Below are positions 47,616-57,575 of a stretch of DNA of 64,000 nucleotides, piece by piece. The notes beneath the pieces are model-generated. The model saw only the letters and a program-made list of their open reading frames with translations. It searched no databases and was not told the DNA's origin. The stretch lies in assembly GCA_963755055.1 (NCBI GenBank), contig CAVWIS010000048.1, positions 60,888-124,887 on the forward strand. The letters run 5' to 3'. Made by a program: the position numbers and the translations under genes. Within the stretch, counting starts at the first letter, position 1. Each line of letters starts with the position of its first letter. Origin of the DNA: AP-16 sp963755055 (GTDB lineage: Bacteria > Pseudomonadota > Alphaproteobacteria > Rhizobiales > Xanthobacteraceae).

Positions 47616-49517
47616 TCAGGCGGCTTCGCCGCGGAAATCCGGGACAGCGTCGCGCAGCACCCGATAGATGACGGCGCGATCCTCGCGCGCGAGCCCCTGC
47701 TCGAAGGTCGCGACCCAGCCGCGCATGGCCTCGAGCGGCGGACAGACCGGTTTCGCCGCGACGATGCCGGCAATCCCCACATCGATGCTCGGCTCCTCGC
47801 GGCCGAACAGGATCTCGTTGAGCCGCTCGCCGGGCCGGATTCCGGTGAATATGATGCCAATGTCCTGCCCGGGCTCGAGACCCGACAGACGGATCATCCG
47901 CTCGGCGAGATCGACGATCTTGACCGGCTGTCCCATGTTGAGAACATAGACGGCGGCATCAGTGCGATCCGGTCCGAGCGCATGGCTCGCCGCGCTCACC
48001 ACGAGGTCGCAGGCCTCCCGGATGGTCATGAAGTAGCGCACCATGTCGGGATGGGTGACGGTGACCGGACCGCCGGCCTCGATCTGCGCCTTGAACTTCG
48101 GCACCACCGACCCGTTCGACGCCAGCACATTGCCGAAGCGGACCGCGATCAGCCGCATGGAGCGTCCGCGGCGCGCGAACTCGGCATCCAGCGCCTGGCA
48201 ATACATCTCGGCGAACCGCTTGGTGGCGCCGAGCACCGAAACCGGCTCGATCGCCTTGTCGGTGGACACCATGACCATCGCGCCGGCGCCGGCCGCCACC
48301 GCCGCATCGGCGACGTTGATCGAGCCGAACACGTTGGTCTTGACCCCCTCGTCCCAGTCGCGCTCGAGCAGCGGCACGTGCTTGAGCGCCGCCGCGTGGA
48401 ACACGATCTCGGGCTTGAAATCGCCGAGCAGCCGGAAGATCCGATCACGGTCGCGCACGTCGGCGATGCGGCCTTCGATGGTCGCCGTCGCGCCCTTCGT
48501 CGCCAGCAATTCGAGGACGGCATGCAATGCCGGCTCGGAATTCTCGATTACCAGCAGCCGCTTCGCCCCGAATGTCACGACGCGGTCGCAGATCTCCGCG
48601 CCGATCGAGCCGCCGCCGCCAGTGACGACGATGGACTTGTCGCTGACGAAGCGCTCCAGCCGCCGATAATCGATCCTGACGCTCGGCCGCAGCAGCAGAT
48701 CCTCGACGGCAACCGGGGCCAGCCGCAGCGCCTCCCCGCCCTCGTCGAGCGCCGGCAACCGGCTCGTCGTCAGCCCGAGACGACGGGCCCGCATCAGGAT
48801 CGTCTCGGGCTTCGCCTCCGGCGCGAGCGCGGACGGCGTGAGCACCAATCGGACCACCCGGGTCGCACGCTCCTCCAGATAGTGAACGGTCCGTTCCAGG
48901 TCGTCGAATGTCCCGAGAACCGCCACGCCGCGGATCGCCTGGCCCTGGTCGGCCCGCGACGGGGACAGGATGCCCACCGGCCAGATCTTGCTCACGGCCC
49001 CGCTTTCGATCGCCCGCAGCAGGACCTCGGCGTCGGCCGCCCGTCCGAGAACAAGGGTCGGCGTGGATTGCAGGTTCCGGGCATGCTGTCGAGTGCGCGT
49101 ATAGCGGAAATACCGGTAGGCGATGCGCGGTCCTCCGAGAAAGAACATCTGGAGGAACCAGTAGAGCGCAATGGTGATCTTGCCGAAGAAGAAGGTTCCG
49201 TAGACTGCCGGCGAGACGAGGATGTAGTCGAGCACCAGCAACGACAAAGCAAGGACGGTCGATGCCCGGACTATGATGTTGAGATCGGGCAGCGAGGCGA
49301 ACCGCCATTTCGCCTTGTTGAGCTTGAAGATCGAGTAGACGATCCCGGCGTAGACCAAAAAACCCGGCAGCACGGCGATGAGCAGGTCCTTGCGCTCCGC
49401 AAGGCCCTGGCCCTCGAATCGGACATAGAAAGTCACGATGATCGCCGCGGCGGTCGCGGTGAGATCGTGCACGAGGATCAGGGCCGAGCGCGATGTCAGC
49501 TTGAACAGGTTGATCAT
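47616..49517 (-). CDS. Membrane-bound nucleotide-sugar 4,6-dehydratase (WbpM/PglF/CapD family)
   Basis: This 633-residue protein has four N-terminal membrane helices, a CoA-binding-like Rossmann domain (PTLVLGRAADAEVLL), and a C-terminal SDR domain with TGGGGSIGAEICDRV, AAALKHVPLLE, STDKAIEPVSVLGATKR and NMGQPVKIVDLAERMI. The family makes UDP-4-keto-6-deoxy-HexNAc from UDP-HexNAc. The SMK active-site Met position (usually MGATKR) reads Leu here. The start at 49517 (MINLFKLTSR) is well inside a longer frame. It supplies sugars for the WecA-like enzyme encoded convergently. Confidence 0.9.
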   Translation of the reverse strand: MINLFKLTSRSALILVHDLTATAAAIIVTFYVRFEGQGLAERKDLLIAVLPGFLVYAGIVYSIFKLNKAKWRFASLPDLNIIVRASTVLALSLLVLDYILVSPAVYGTFFFGKITIALYWFLQMFFLGGPRIAYRYFRYTRTRQHARNLQSTPTLVLGRAADAEVLLRAIESGAVSKIWPVGILSPSRADQGQAIRGVAVLGTFDDLERTVHYLEERATRVVRLVLTPSALAPEAKPETILMRARRLGLTTSRLPALDEGGEALRLAPVAVEDLLLRPSVRIDYRRLERFVSDKSIVVTGGGGSIGAEICDRVVTFGAKRLLVIENSEPALHAVLELLATKGATATIEGRIADVRDRDRIFRLLGDFKPEIVFHAAALKHVPLLERDWDEGVKTNVFGSINVADAAVAAGAGAMVMVSTDKAIEPVSVLGATKRFAEMYCQALDAEFARRGRSMRLIAVRFGNVLASNGSVVPKFKAQIEAGGPVTVTHPDMVRYFMTIREACDLVVSAASHALGPDRTDAAVYVLNMGQPVKIVDLAERMIRLSGLEPGQDIGIIFTGIRPGERLNEILFGREEPSIDVGIAGIVAAKPVCPPLEAMRGWVATFEQGLAREDRAVIYRVLRDAVPDFRGEAA

Positions 49518-49695
49518 CGTCTCCGTGTGCGCCGTTCGCTGCCGTCGTCGCTCGGGATCGCCGCAGGGTCGCCGAGCATCGAGCGCAAATTCGATCGCTC
49601 GGGATGGCGTCGGGCGCGAATTCCATCGCGTCCCAACGGCGTTTTCATAGCGGGGTTTGGCCGCCGACGCCACTCCCGCGGCCGGACGTCGCCCG

Positions 49696-50775
49696 TCAGC
49701 CGGGCTTTCCGCGGGGCATCGCCAGCGCCTCGTCGACGGCGGCCAGCACCTGCCGCGGCGTCATTTCGTCCAGGCAGCGGCTGTAGCTGCCGATCCGGTG
49801 TTCGCAACCTTCCTGCTGGCACGGCACGCAAGGCAGCGGATTCTGCACGAGCCAGACATTGCCCCGCCGTTGAACGGCATCGGTCCGCGCCCAGCTGTCG
49901 TGAAGGCCTCCGACGGGCCAGGGACCCCATCGCCGGGGATCGGTCGGGCCGTAGAGCGCGACGGTCGGACAACCGCTGGCCGCGGCCAGATGGGTGACCG
50001 AAGTGTCCGGTCCGACGTAGAGCCGCGCGCCCGCCGCCAGGGCGGCAAGCTCGGGCCAGCTCAGCTTTCCGTCGAGCCGGCGGACGTCGGGAACCGAGCT
50101 GTCCCATACCGCGTCGAGATAGCGCCGCTCCTCGGCAGCGGGACTGCCGGTCGCCATCACGCGGAGCCCGCGTTGAGCGAGCGCCGCGGCGATCTCGCGC
50201 CATCCCTCGGGCCGCCAGCGCTTGTAGCTGAACATCGGCGCCGCATGGACGACCGCGTAGGGAGCCCCCGGCAACTCGGCGCGCAGCGACCCCGCCGGAC
50301 AGACCACCTCGGAACTGCGGGAGATGCCGAGCGCATCGGCGAGCCGGAGCAGATCGACGACGCGGTGAAGCCCGGCATCGGTGACGACCGCCCGATCCAA
50401 TGCCAGGCGCTTCAGGCCGATACCGCCCGCCTCGGCGACGAGGCCGATGCGCTGTCGCGCCGCCACCCAGGCAAAGAAGGCAGGCCGGTCGCCGGTCTGC
50501 GTCGAGACCGCCAGGTCGTATCGATGCCGCAGCCGTCGTGCCAGGCTGATGCTCTGCCGCAATGTCGGCCGGGCCGGCATGACGATCACCGCATCGAGGT
50601 CGGGGTTGCCAGCGAGAATGCCCTCGGTGCCCGAGAAGACCAGGACCTCGATCGTGGCGTCGGCACGAGCGCGGCGAAGGCTGCGGATCAGCGGGGTGGT
50701 GAGCAGCACGTCGCCGATGCGACGGAGCGCCACGACAAGCACACGCGGGCGGGCGGAAAGCTTGATTGACCTCAT
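49696..50775 (-). CDS. Glycosyltransferase family 9 (heptosyltransferase-like)
   Basis: This 359-residue protein starts MRSIKLSARPRVLVVALRRI with GDVLLTTPLIRSLR, the GT9 N-terminus, and has PYAVVHAAPMFSYKRW and VGPDTSVTHLAAASGCPTVALYGPTDP for the ADP-heptose site (only PDTSVTHLAAA is needed to recognise it). It transfers heptose or a related sugar to the LPS core. The ATG overlaps the ligase gene stop by four bases. It is distinct from the second GT9 at 55105-56187, which reads more like WaaF. Confidence 0.88.
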   Translation of the reverse strand: MRSIKLSARPRVLVVALRRIGDVLLTTPLIRSLRRARADATIEVLVFSGTEGILAGNPDLDAVIVMPARPTLRQSISLARRLRHRYDLAVSTQTGDRPAFFAWVAARQRIGLVAEAGGIGLKRLALDRAVVTDAGLHRVVDLLRLADALGISRSSEVVCPAGSLRAELPGAPYAVVHAAPMFSYKRWRPEGWREIAAALAQRGLRVMATGSPAAEERRYLDAVWDSSVPDVRRLDGKLSWPELAALAAGARLYVGPDTSVTHLAAASGCPTVALYGPTDPRRWGPWPVGGLHDSWARTDAVQRRGNVWLVQNPLPCVPCQQEGCEHRIGSYSRCLDEMTPRQVLAAVDEALAMPRGKPG

Positions 50776-52076
50776 CGCACGCAAGTCGGGGCACCCGAAA
50801 CCCCCGCCGCGTCGACCTTCGGCGACGATCCTTCGCGCCGTACCATGCCGCCGATCACGCCGACAGCAAATACGTAGAGCCAGCCCTGGGTGAAATCGAA
50901 CAGATGCGAATTGAACAACGACGCCACCACGTTCTGCACCACGACCACCAGGCCGATCCAGGCGACCAGTCCCGGGCGGAGGAACAGCGCCACGTGGGCA
51001 ACCCACATGCACAGCAGGACCGCCGCCCCGACCAGACCGATCTGAACCGCGACGGTCAATATCTGTTGATGCGGATTCTCCGAGGCGACCGCTCCCGCCT
51101 GTTCCTGTCCAATCGACGAGCGGCGGAACAACCCGTTGATCGAGCCGGTGCCATGGCCGATGATCGGCGCGTCGGCGACAAATCCGACGGACTTCCTCCA
51201 GAACTCGAGTCGCAGCCCGCTGGAGGTCATGCTCTGGTTGGCCTCGTAGAGGCGGAGATCCTCGACCGCCCGCTCCACGCGCCCGCGAAGATACGGCGAG
51301 GACTCCCACAGAATCCCCGCTATCGCAACGCCGACGATCAAGGCACCGAGCATGCCTTTCCAACCGAACTGACGCAATCCGAACAGCACCGCGAGCGACG
51401 CGACAGCCACCAGCGTGGTTCGACCGGTCGCGACGTAACCGATATCGGCGAGGAACATCGCAGCGAGCACCAGCACGACGATCGATTGGAGACGCCGTCC
51501 GACGCGCCACCATTCGACGACAAGGCCGAGCAAGGCGAAGAGGCAAATCGAGAAAATCACGCTCTGGGAGAGATAGTCCTTCACGGGAACGCCCGGGAGG
51601 TATCCCGGAATCCAGCTTACCCGCCCCCATGCTGCCGCGTGAAGTGCCGATGCAAGGAGCAGCGCGACGGCAGACGACAGAAAGCCGGCGAGGACCCGCC
51701 CGCCGTTGTGCGATCGGCGAAATTGCGACAGCAGCAGCGGGATCGCCAGGAGCCGGTGGAACGACGAAGCGCCGCCCAGTCGCTCGGCCCATGTGGCGTC
51801 GGCCCACAGCATGCCCAGCATGCCGAGCAACCAGAGCAGAACCGGCAGCCCGCCCGCTGGGGTCAGGATCTCGCGGCGAACGGCCGCAAGCTCGAGTGTC
51901 GGGATGACCGTCAGCAGCCACAGCACGATCAGGATGCTCGTCGCCGACGTCGACCACGGCAGCGACACCGCAACGGCAACCGCAAGACCGTCCGCGAGCC
52001 GTGCCAGTCGCGCACCATGAACCCATGGCCCGATGGGCTTCGCGGTCATCGGCTCGGCCATGAGGACGGGAGGCAT
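50772..52076 (-). CDS. O-antigen ligase/polymerase family protein
   Basis: This 434-residue membrane protein has about eleven helices and the Wzy/WaaL periplasmic loop: RLEFWRKSVGFVADAPIIGH then GTGSINGLFRRSS and ASENPHQQILTVAVQIGL, with the conserved His. It either polymerises O-units or ligates them to lipid A-core. Its place between hldE and a heptosyltransferase favours the ligase (WaaL) role. The ATG at 52076 is 7 bases after the hldE stop; later Met codons at 52061 and 52049 are possible. Confidence 0.85.
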   Translation of the reverse strand: MPPVLMAEPMTAKPIGPWVHGARLARLADGLAVAVAVSLPWSTSATSILIVLWLLTVIPTLELAAVRREILTPAGGLPVLLWLLGMLGMLWADATWAERLGGASSFHRLLAIPLLLSQFRRSHNGGRVLAGFLSSAVALLLASALHAAAWGRVSWIPGYLPGVPVKDYLSQSVIFSICLFALLGLVVEWWRVGRRLQSIVVLVLAAMFLADIGYVATGRTTLVAVASLAVLFGLRQFGWKGMLGALIVGVAIAGILWESSPYLRGRVERAVEDLRLYEANQSMTSSGLRLEFWRKSVGFVADAPIIGHGTGSINGLFRRSSIGQEQAGAVASENPHQQILTVAVQIGLVGAAVLLCMWVAHVALFLRPGLVAWIGLVVVVQNVVASLFNSHLFDFTQGWLYVFAVGVIGGMVRREGSSPKVDAAGVSGAPTCVR

Positions 52077-52083
52077 CGCGTGA

Positions 52084-53616
52084 TCACTTCTCCGCCGGTT
52101 GCTTGATCGCCCTCTCCGTGGCGCTGTCGGCCAGAGCCGCGGATTTCCCGGGCCGGCGCGAATGGTCGACAAGTCGCGTCGTACTGTAGCCGGGAACGAG
52201 GTCGACCAGGACTACCATCCCTCCGGCCGCCTCCACCACGTCATGCCCGACGACCTCGTCGTGACGATAGTCGCCGCCCTTGACCAGCACGCTCGGCCGC
52301 ACCTGCCTGATCAGCTCGAGCGGCGTATCCTCGGGAAAAACGACCACCAGATCGACGGCCTCCAGCGCGGCGAGCACCTCGGCGCGGGCCTGCTCGTTCT
52401 GGATCGGACGCCCCGCTCCCTTGAGGCGGACGACCGAAGCATCGCTGTTGAGACCGACCACGAGCCGGTCGCAGGCGGCGCGGGCTTCGGCCAGCACCTT
52501 GATATGGCCGGGATGGATGAGATCGAAGCAGCCATTGGTGAAGCCGACGCGCAAGTCCTGGCGGCGCCATTCCCTGAGCCGGTCGCCGAGCGTCGACCAG
52601 TCGAAAACGATCTTTTCCTCGGAGGCGAGCGAGGCTGCCGGGAGGATGCGGGAACGCAGCTCGGCAACGCTGACGGTCGCGGTGCCGCGCTTGCCGACCA
52701 CCACCGCGGCGGCCGCGTTGGCGGCACGCACCGCTGCCTCGAATCCGGCATCTATCGCCAGCAGCGAGGCGAGCACCGCGACCACGGTGTCGCCGGCGCC
52801 GGAGACGTCGCGAACCTTGACCGGATAGGCGGCAACGTGAACCGGCGCCGCGCCCTTGACCACCAGGGTCATCCCCTCCTCGCTGCGCGTCACCAGCACC
52901 GCCTCGCTGCCGACCTGGCGTCCGAGCTCGGCCGCCGCCGACGCGATCTCGTCGTCGCTGACGGCGGGCCGGCGCGTCGCGGTCGCGATCTCCATGCGGT
53001 TCGGCGTGATCAGCGTGGCGCCGCGATAGATCGAGAAATCCGCACCTTTGGGATCGACGACGACCGGCTTGCCCAGCCTCCTCGCGGCGTCGATTACCGC
53101 GCGGATGACCGCCGGCGTCAGGACGCCCTTGGCGTAGTCGGAGAGCACCACCGCGGCGGCGCGCGGCAGCAGCGCCAGGGCACTGTCGATCACCGACTTC
53201 TCGCTGGCCTCGTCGATCGGCTGCGCCTGCTCCCAGTCGGCGCGCAGCAAATGCATCGAATGGTGCTCGGAGACGAAGCGCACCTTGCGGGTGGTCGGCC
53301 GCGAAGGGTGAACGACGAGGTGGGGCTCGATATTGCCCTCGGCCGCGAGCGCCGCCCCGAGCAGGCGCCCGGCGTCATCCGCCCCGACGACGCCGACGAA
53401 CAGACAGCAGGCGCCCATAGCGGCCACATTGCGTGCCACGTTGCCGGCACCGCCGATCAGCTGTTCCTGGCGCGTCACCGCGATGACCGGCGTCGGCGCC
53501 TCCGGCGAGATGCGCGATACCTCGCCGTAGACGAACTCGTCGAGCATCAGATCGCCGACGCAGAGCACGGTCTGCGACCTCAGCTCGGACAGCCGGTGCT
53601 CGAAATCGAACATCAT
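52084..53616 (-). CDS. hldE: Bifunctional heptose-7-phosphate kinase/heptose-1-phosphate adenylyltransferase
   Basis: HldE makes ADP-D-glycero-D-manno-heptose for the LPS inner core. The first 320 residues form a PfkB-type kinase (VGDLMLDEFVYGEVSRISPE, IGGAGNVARNVAAMGA and catalytic VSGAGDT). The last 160 residues form the nucleotidyltransferase with FTNGCFDLIHPGHI and VVGLNSDASV. Length (510) is slightly longer than the 477 of E. coli, owing to a tail after residue 480. GAGG precedes tandem ATGs at 53616 and 53613. Co-directional with hldD, 141 bases upstream. Confidence 0.95.
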   Translation of the reverse strand: MMFDFEHRLSELRSQTVLCVGDLMLDEFVYGEVSRISPEAPTPVIAVTRQEQLIGGAGNVARNVAAMGACCLFVGVVGADDAGRLLGAALAAEGNIEPHLVVHPSRPTTRKVRFVSEHHSMHLLRADWEQAQPIDEASEKSVIDSALALLPRAAAVVLSDYAKGVLTPAVIRAVIDAARRLGKPVVVDPKGADFSIYRGATLITPNRMEIATATRRPAVSDDEIASAAAELGRQVGSEAVLVTRSEEGMTLVVKGAAPVHVAAYPVKVRDVSGAGDTVVAVLASLLAIDAGFEAAVRAANAAAAVVVGKRGTATVSVAELRSRILPAASLASEEKIVFDWSTLGDRLREWRRQDLRVGFTNGCFDLIHPGHIKVLAEARAACDRLVVGLNSDASVVRLKGAGRPIQNEQARAEVLAALEAVDLVVVFPEDTPLELIRQVRPSVLVKGGDYRHDEVVGHDVVEAAGGMVVLVDLVPGYSTTRLVDHSRRPGKSAALADSATERAIKQPAEK

Positions 53617-53757
53617 GCCTCGCTGCTCGCGATCCCGGGGGATCGGGTCCACGTTCGGAGCATATCCCGATCACGCTCGATGGAGATATGCCGAAGAAAT
53701 CCTTCTGCGGTCGCATGTCCTTTGCCGGCAACCGCGCACACTTCGCCGGGACATGCG

Positions 53758-54738
53758 CTAGCGATAACGGTCGGCGCGATCAAGAAACCCGGCCACATAT
53801 CGCCTCACGGATTCCTCCAGGGGAGCGAAGTTGGCCCGATAGCCGGCCCGCCGCAGATTATCGATCGACGCCTCGGTGAAGTACTGGTAGCTGTCGCGAA
53901 TCTCGACCGGCATGTCGACATATTCGAGGTTGGGCGCGCGCCCCAGGGCCTCGAACATGGCGACCATCATGTCGCGAAAGCTCCGCGCGCGTCCGGTGCC
54001 GACGTTGAACAGGCCGCAGACCGCCGGCGTCTCGACCAGCCATTTGACCACGGCGACTGCATCGTCGACGTAGACGAAATCGCGCATCTGGGCGCCGTCG
54101 GCGACGCCGTCGCGGTGCGATTTGAAGAGCCGCACCGGCTCGCCCCGCCGGGCGCCATCGAATACCTTGGCCAGGACGCTCATCATGGCGCCTTTGTGAT
54201 ACTCGTTCGGCCCGAATACGTTGAAGAATTTCAGCCCCGCCCATTGGGGGGGAAGGTTCTCGCGCCGCTCGAGACGGTCGACGAGGGCAAGGTCGAACAG
54301 ATGCTTGCTCCAGCCGTAGAGATTCATCGGCTTGAGACGCTTGAGCGCGGCGAGCGACCAGTCGTCGGCAAAGCCCGCCGCACCGTCGCCATAGGTCGCC
54401 GCCGAGGACGCGTAGATGAACGGCGTGCGCGTCGCGGTGCACCAGTCGAGCAGTCGCAGCGAGGTTCGGAAATTGCTGTCGATGACCTCGTCGCCGTCGA
54501 TCGCCGTGGTGTCCGAGATGGCGCCGAGATGGATGACCGCATCGAGCTTGCGTCCGTCGAGCCAACGGATCAGATCGGCCGGATCCACCAGATCGGCAAG
54601 CTGGCGCTTCTGCAGATTGCGCCACTTGCCCGCCGTACCCAGCGTGTCGTTGACGACGATATCGGTCCGACCGGCCTCGTTGAGGCCGGCCACGACATTC
54701 GATCCGATGAACCCCGCCCCGCCGGTCACCAATAGCAT
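53758..54738 (-). CDS. hldD: ADP-L-glycero-D-manno-heptose 6-epimerase
   Basis: HldD converts ADP-D,D-heptose to the L,D form. The 326-residue SDR starts MLLVTGGAGFIGSNVVAGLN and carries LGTAGKWRNL, HLGAISDTTA, YASSAATYGDG, MNLYGWSKHLFD (Tyr/Lys) and FNVFGPNEYHKG, all HldD-specific. It heads the minus-strand hldD-hldE-ligase-heptosyltransferase group and is divergent from the WaaF-like gene. Confidence 0.95.
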   Translation of the reverse strand: MLLVTGGAGFIGSNVVAGLNEAGRTDIVVNDTLGTAGKWRNLQKRQLADLVDPADLIRWLDGRKLDAVIHLGAISDTTAIDGDEVIDSNFRTSLRLLDWCTATRTPFIYASSAATYGDGAAGFADDWSLAALKRLKPMNLYGWSKHLFDLALVDRLERRENLPPQWAGLKFFNVFGPNEYHKGAMMSVLAKVFDGARRGEPVRLFKSHRDGVADGAQMRDFVYVDDAVAVVKWLVETPAVCGLFNVGTGRARSFRDMMVAMFEALGRAPNLEYVDMPVEIRDSYQYFTEASIDNLRRAGYRANFAPLEESVRRYVAGFLDRADRYR

Positions 54739-55104
54739 CGACGCCGTGCCCAGAACCTGACCCGCAGCTTCGCGCCTCGGCGATTTGCTGCAACCGTCTT
54801 GACCGTGCCGGTCCTTGACGCACGGCTCGGCGGCCGGATCCTTGCGCGAACCACCGGGATCGGTACTCGCGGCTCCAGCCGGTCCCTCCTTTGCCCCAGT
54901 CCATGGACGGACGCAACCGGGTTGCCGATTCCGGATGAATCCTTGCGGTTTCGACGAATTTGTCTGGCATCCTGTTGGGGAAGACCGTATCGGGGACCGC
55001 GAAATCGGCGGGTGGTCGTCGCAGTCGTTTGCCGCAGAGGACGCTGCGACCGCGCGCCGCCGTGGCGAGGAAGGAATGGGTCTGATTTGGTATTACCAGC
55101 CTCG
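54739..55104. other. Intergenic region between divergent hldD and waaF
   Basis: About 366 bases between the two divergent heptose genes. It must hold promoters for both. I see no RNA gene; the short open frames here are GC-rich shadows. No convincing box pair was found. Confidence 0.35.
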
Positions 55105-56187
55105 ATGACGACGAGCCCGACCGCCGACCAGACCGGCAACGCCGAACCGATCCTCATCGTGCCCTACATGTGGATCGGCGACTTCGTTCGCTGCCACTCG
55201 GTGGTCAAGCTGCTCAAGGCGCGTTGGCCACACCGGCCGGTCGATGTCCTGACCTCGACCTTGTGCGCCCCGCTCGTCGACTACATGCCGGGCCTGCGGC
55301 AGGGGATTGCATGGGATCTGCCGCGCAGCCGTCTCGGGCTGCTGGCGCAAAAGGCCCTGGCCGACCGCCTCCGCGCCGAGCGCTACGGCACCGTGCTGGT
55401 CATGCCGCGCACCTGGAAATCGGCGCTCGCTCCGTTCCTGGCGGGAATTCCCCGGCGCGTCGGCTTTGTCGGCGAAGGGCGCTTCGGGCTCATCAACGAT
55501 CTGCGCCGGGGCGAGCGCGGCCTGCCGCGCATGGTCGATCGCTGCGGCATGCTGGCGCTGCCGAAGGACGCCGTCCTGCCTGCCGCATGGCCGTTGCCGG
55601 AGCTCTCGGTGCCGCCTGCGGAGGTCGCCGATTGGCGCCGGCGTCAGGGCCTCGGCGATGATCGTCCCATCGTGGCGCTGGCTCCGGGTGCGGTCGGTCC
55701 CGCGAAGCGCTGGCCGGCGGCGGCCTACGCGGATCTCGCCCGGCGGCTCGCGATCCGCGACATGACGGTCGTGGTGATCGGCGGTCCAGGCGAAAAGATC
55801 CTGGCGGCAGAGATTGCGGGCGGCGGACCTGACATTCGCGATCTCACCGGCCCCGATCTGCGCAACGCGATCCTGGCGCTCGCGGCGGCGACGGCGGCGG
55901 TGTCGAACAATTCCGGATTGCTCCATGTCGCTGCCGCGCTGGGCACTCCGTCGATCGGTATTTTCGGGCCGACCAGCCCGTGGCATTGGGCGCCGCTCAA
56001 CCCGCTGGCCGCCGTGATCGAGACCACCACGGCGCTCGCCTGCAGGCCATGCCATCGGCCGGTCTGCCAACTCCGGCATCACGCCTGCCTGCGCGACATC
56101 CCGGTCGAGCAGGTGCTCGATGCGACGTGGCGGGCGATCGACGCGACAAGCGGCTCGCGTCGTGGCATTCCGGCGGCGAATTCCTGA
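55105..56187 (+). CDS. waaF: ADP-heptose:LPS heptosyltransferase II
   Basis: This 360-residue GT9 enzyme adds the second heptose to the LPS inner core. It has PILIVPYMWIGDFVRCHSVV, VALAPGAVGPAKRWP (the WaaF signature GAxxGPAKRWP), NNSGLLHVAAALGTPSIGIF and GPTSPWHWAPL. The first well-supported ATG is 55105, though the open frame extends upstream to 54799. It is followed by galE 160 bases later. Confidence 0.92.
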   Translation: MTTSPTADQTGNAEPILIVPYMWIGDFVRCHSVVKLLKARWPHRPVDVLTSTLCAPLVDYMPGLRQGIAWDLPRSRLGLLAQKALADRLRAERYGTVLVMPRTWKSALAPFLAGIPRRVGFVGEGRFGLINDLRRGERGLPRMVDRCGMLALPKDAVLPAAWPLPELSVPPAEVADWRRRQGLGDDRPIVALAPGAVGPAKRWPAAAYADLARRLAIRDMTVVVIGGPGEKILAAEIAGGGPDIRDLTGPDLRNAILALAAATAAVSNNSGLLHVAAALGTPSIGIFGPTSPWHWAPLNPLAAVIETTTALACRPCHRPVCQLRHHACLRDIPVEQVLDATWRAIDATSGSRRGIPAANS

Positions 56188-56347
56188 CGGCTCGACCGAG
56201 TCGACATGCCGGCCTCCCGCAAGTCACGCGTCGCTGGGTATCCCACTTGCAGAAAATTCCCCCGCCAGGGCCGGTTTTCAGTAGCTTGCCGCGCGATCGA
56301 GGCCATTTGCGGCAATTCGGCGCAACGGAGAGCGAGCGGTATCCGAC

Positions 56348-57334
56348 ATGACGATACTGGTAACCGGCGGGGCCGGTTATATCGGGTCTCACATGGTGCA
56401 CGAGCTCGTGGACGCGGGCGAGCGCGTGGTGGTCCTCGACAACCTGGTGACCGGCTTCGATTGGGCGCTGCCGGCGGCCGCGCCATTGATTGTCGGCAGC
56501 GTCGGCGATCAGGATCTGGTTGCCTCGATCATCGCCAAGCACGCCATCAGCGCGGTCATCCACTTTGCGGCTTCAGTCGTCGTTCCCAACTCTGTCGCCG
56601 ACCCGCTGGCCTATTATCGCAACAATACCGTGAACTCTCGCGCACTGATCGAGACCGCGGTGAGAGGCGGGATCAAGCACTTCATCTTTTCCTCGACCGC
56701 CGCCGTGTACGGCAATCCTGCGAAATTCCCGGTCGGCGAGGACGAGCCAACCGCCCCGATGTCGCCCTACGGCTGGTCGAAGCTGATGACCGAGATCATG
56801 CTGCGCGATGCCGGAAGCGCCTACGGACTGGCGCATGTGATCCTGCGCTATTTCAACGTCGCGGGAGCCGATCCACAGCTGCGGACCGGTCAATCGACCC
56901 GGGGCGCCACGCACCTGATCAAGGTCGCGGCCGAGGCCGCGGTCGGCCTGCGTGCCGGTATGGAGGTGTTCGGAACCGACTATCCGACCCCGGATGGGAC
57001 CTGCATTCGCGACTATATCCACGTCAGCGATCTGGTGCGGGCGCATTCTGCCGCGCTCGATCATCTTCGCCGCGGCGGACCGTCGCTCACGCTCAATTGC
57101 GGCTACGGCCGCGGCTTCTCCGTGCTGGAGGTGATCGACGCCGTCAAGAAGATCTCCGGCAGGGACTTTCGCGTCGACCTGGCGCCACGTCGCCCGGGCG
57201 ATCCGGCGCGGATCGTCGCATCGTCCAACCTCGCGCGCGGCACGCTGGGCTGGCAGCCCCGGCTCGACGATCTCTCCACGATCGTCCGGCATGCGCTCGC
57301 CTGGCAACAGAAGCTCATGACGCGCAACAGCTGA
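56348..57334 (+). CDS. galE: UDP-glucose 4-epimerase
   Basis: GalE interconverts UDP-glucose and UDP-galactose for LPS or exopolysaccharide. The 328-residue SDR opens TILVTGGAGYIGSHMVHELV, has HFAASVVVPNSVADPLAYY, SSTAAVYGNP, SPYGWSKLMTE (Tyr/Lys) and RYFNVAGADP, all GalE motifs. It is in the LPS locus between waaF and the exporter, so galactose is probably one core or O-unit sugar. Confidence 0.92.
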   Translation: MTILVTGGAGYIGSHMVHELVDAGERVVVLDNLVTGFDWALPAAAPLIVGSVGDQDLVASIIAKHAISAVIHFAASVVVPNSVADPLAYYRNNTVNSRALIETAVRGGIKHFIFSSTAAVYGNPAKFPVGEDEPTAPMSPYGWSKLMTEIMLRDAGSAYGLAHVILRYFNVAGADPQLRTGQSTRGATHLIKVAAEAAVGLRAGMEVFGTDYPTPDGTCIRDYIHVSDLVRAHSAALDHLRRGGPSLTLNCGYGRGFSVLEVIDAVKKISGRDFRVDLAPRRPGDPARIVASSNLARGTLGWQPRLDDLSTIVRHALAWQQKLMTRNS

Positions 57335-57575
57335 CGCGGCGCCGGCGATCTGGAGCGGGAAGTCGCAGCGGGTTTGCCTCCGATCGCGGCCTAAATCCCC
57401 GATCTGGCCCGCAATCCGGGCGGGTGCGCGCGTTCCGTCGGGCCCGGTTGAGCACTCCGAATCCACTTGAAAAGCCCGGCGCGGGCAGGCAGGAACAGCG
57501 GCCGGCAGGTCTTCCGGCGAGGCCGCCGGGAGACCGGGCGGCGGCCGCTCCTCTGCGGCCAACCACGGACGGTGC

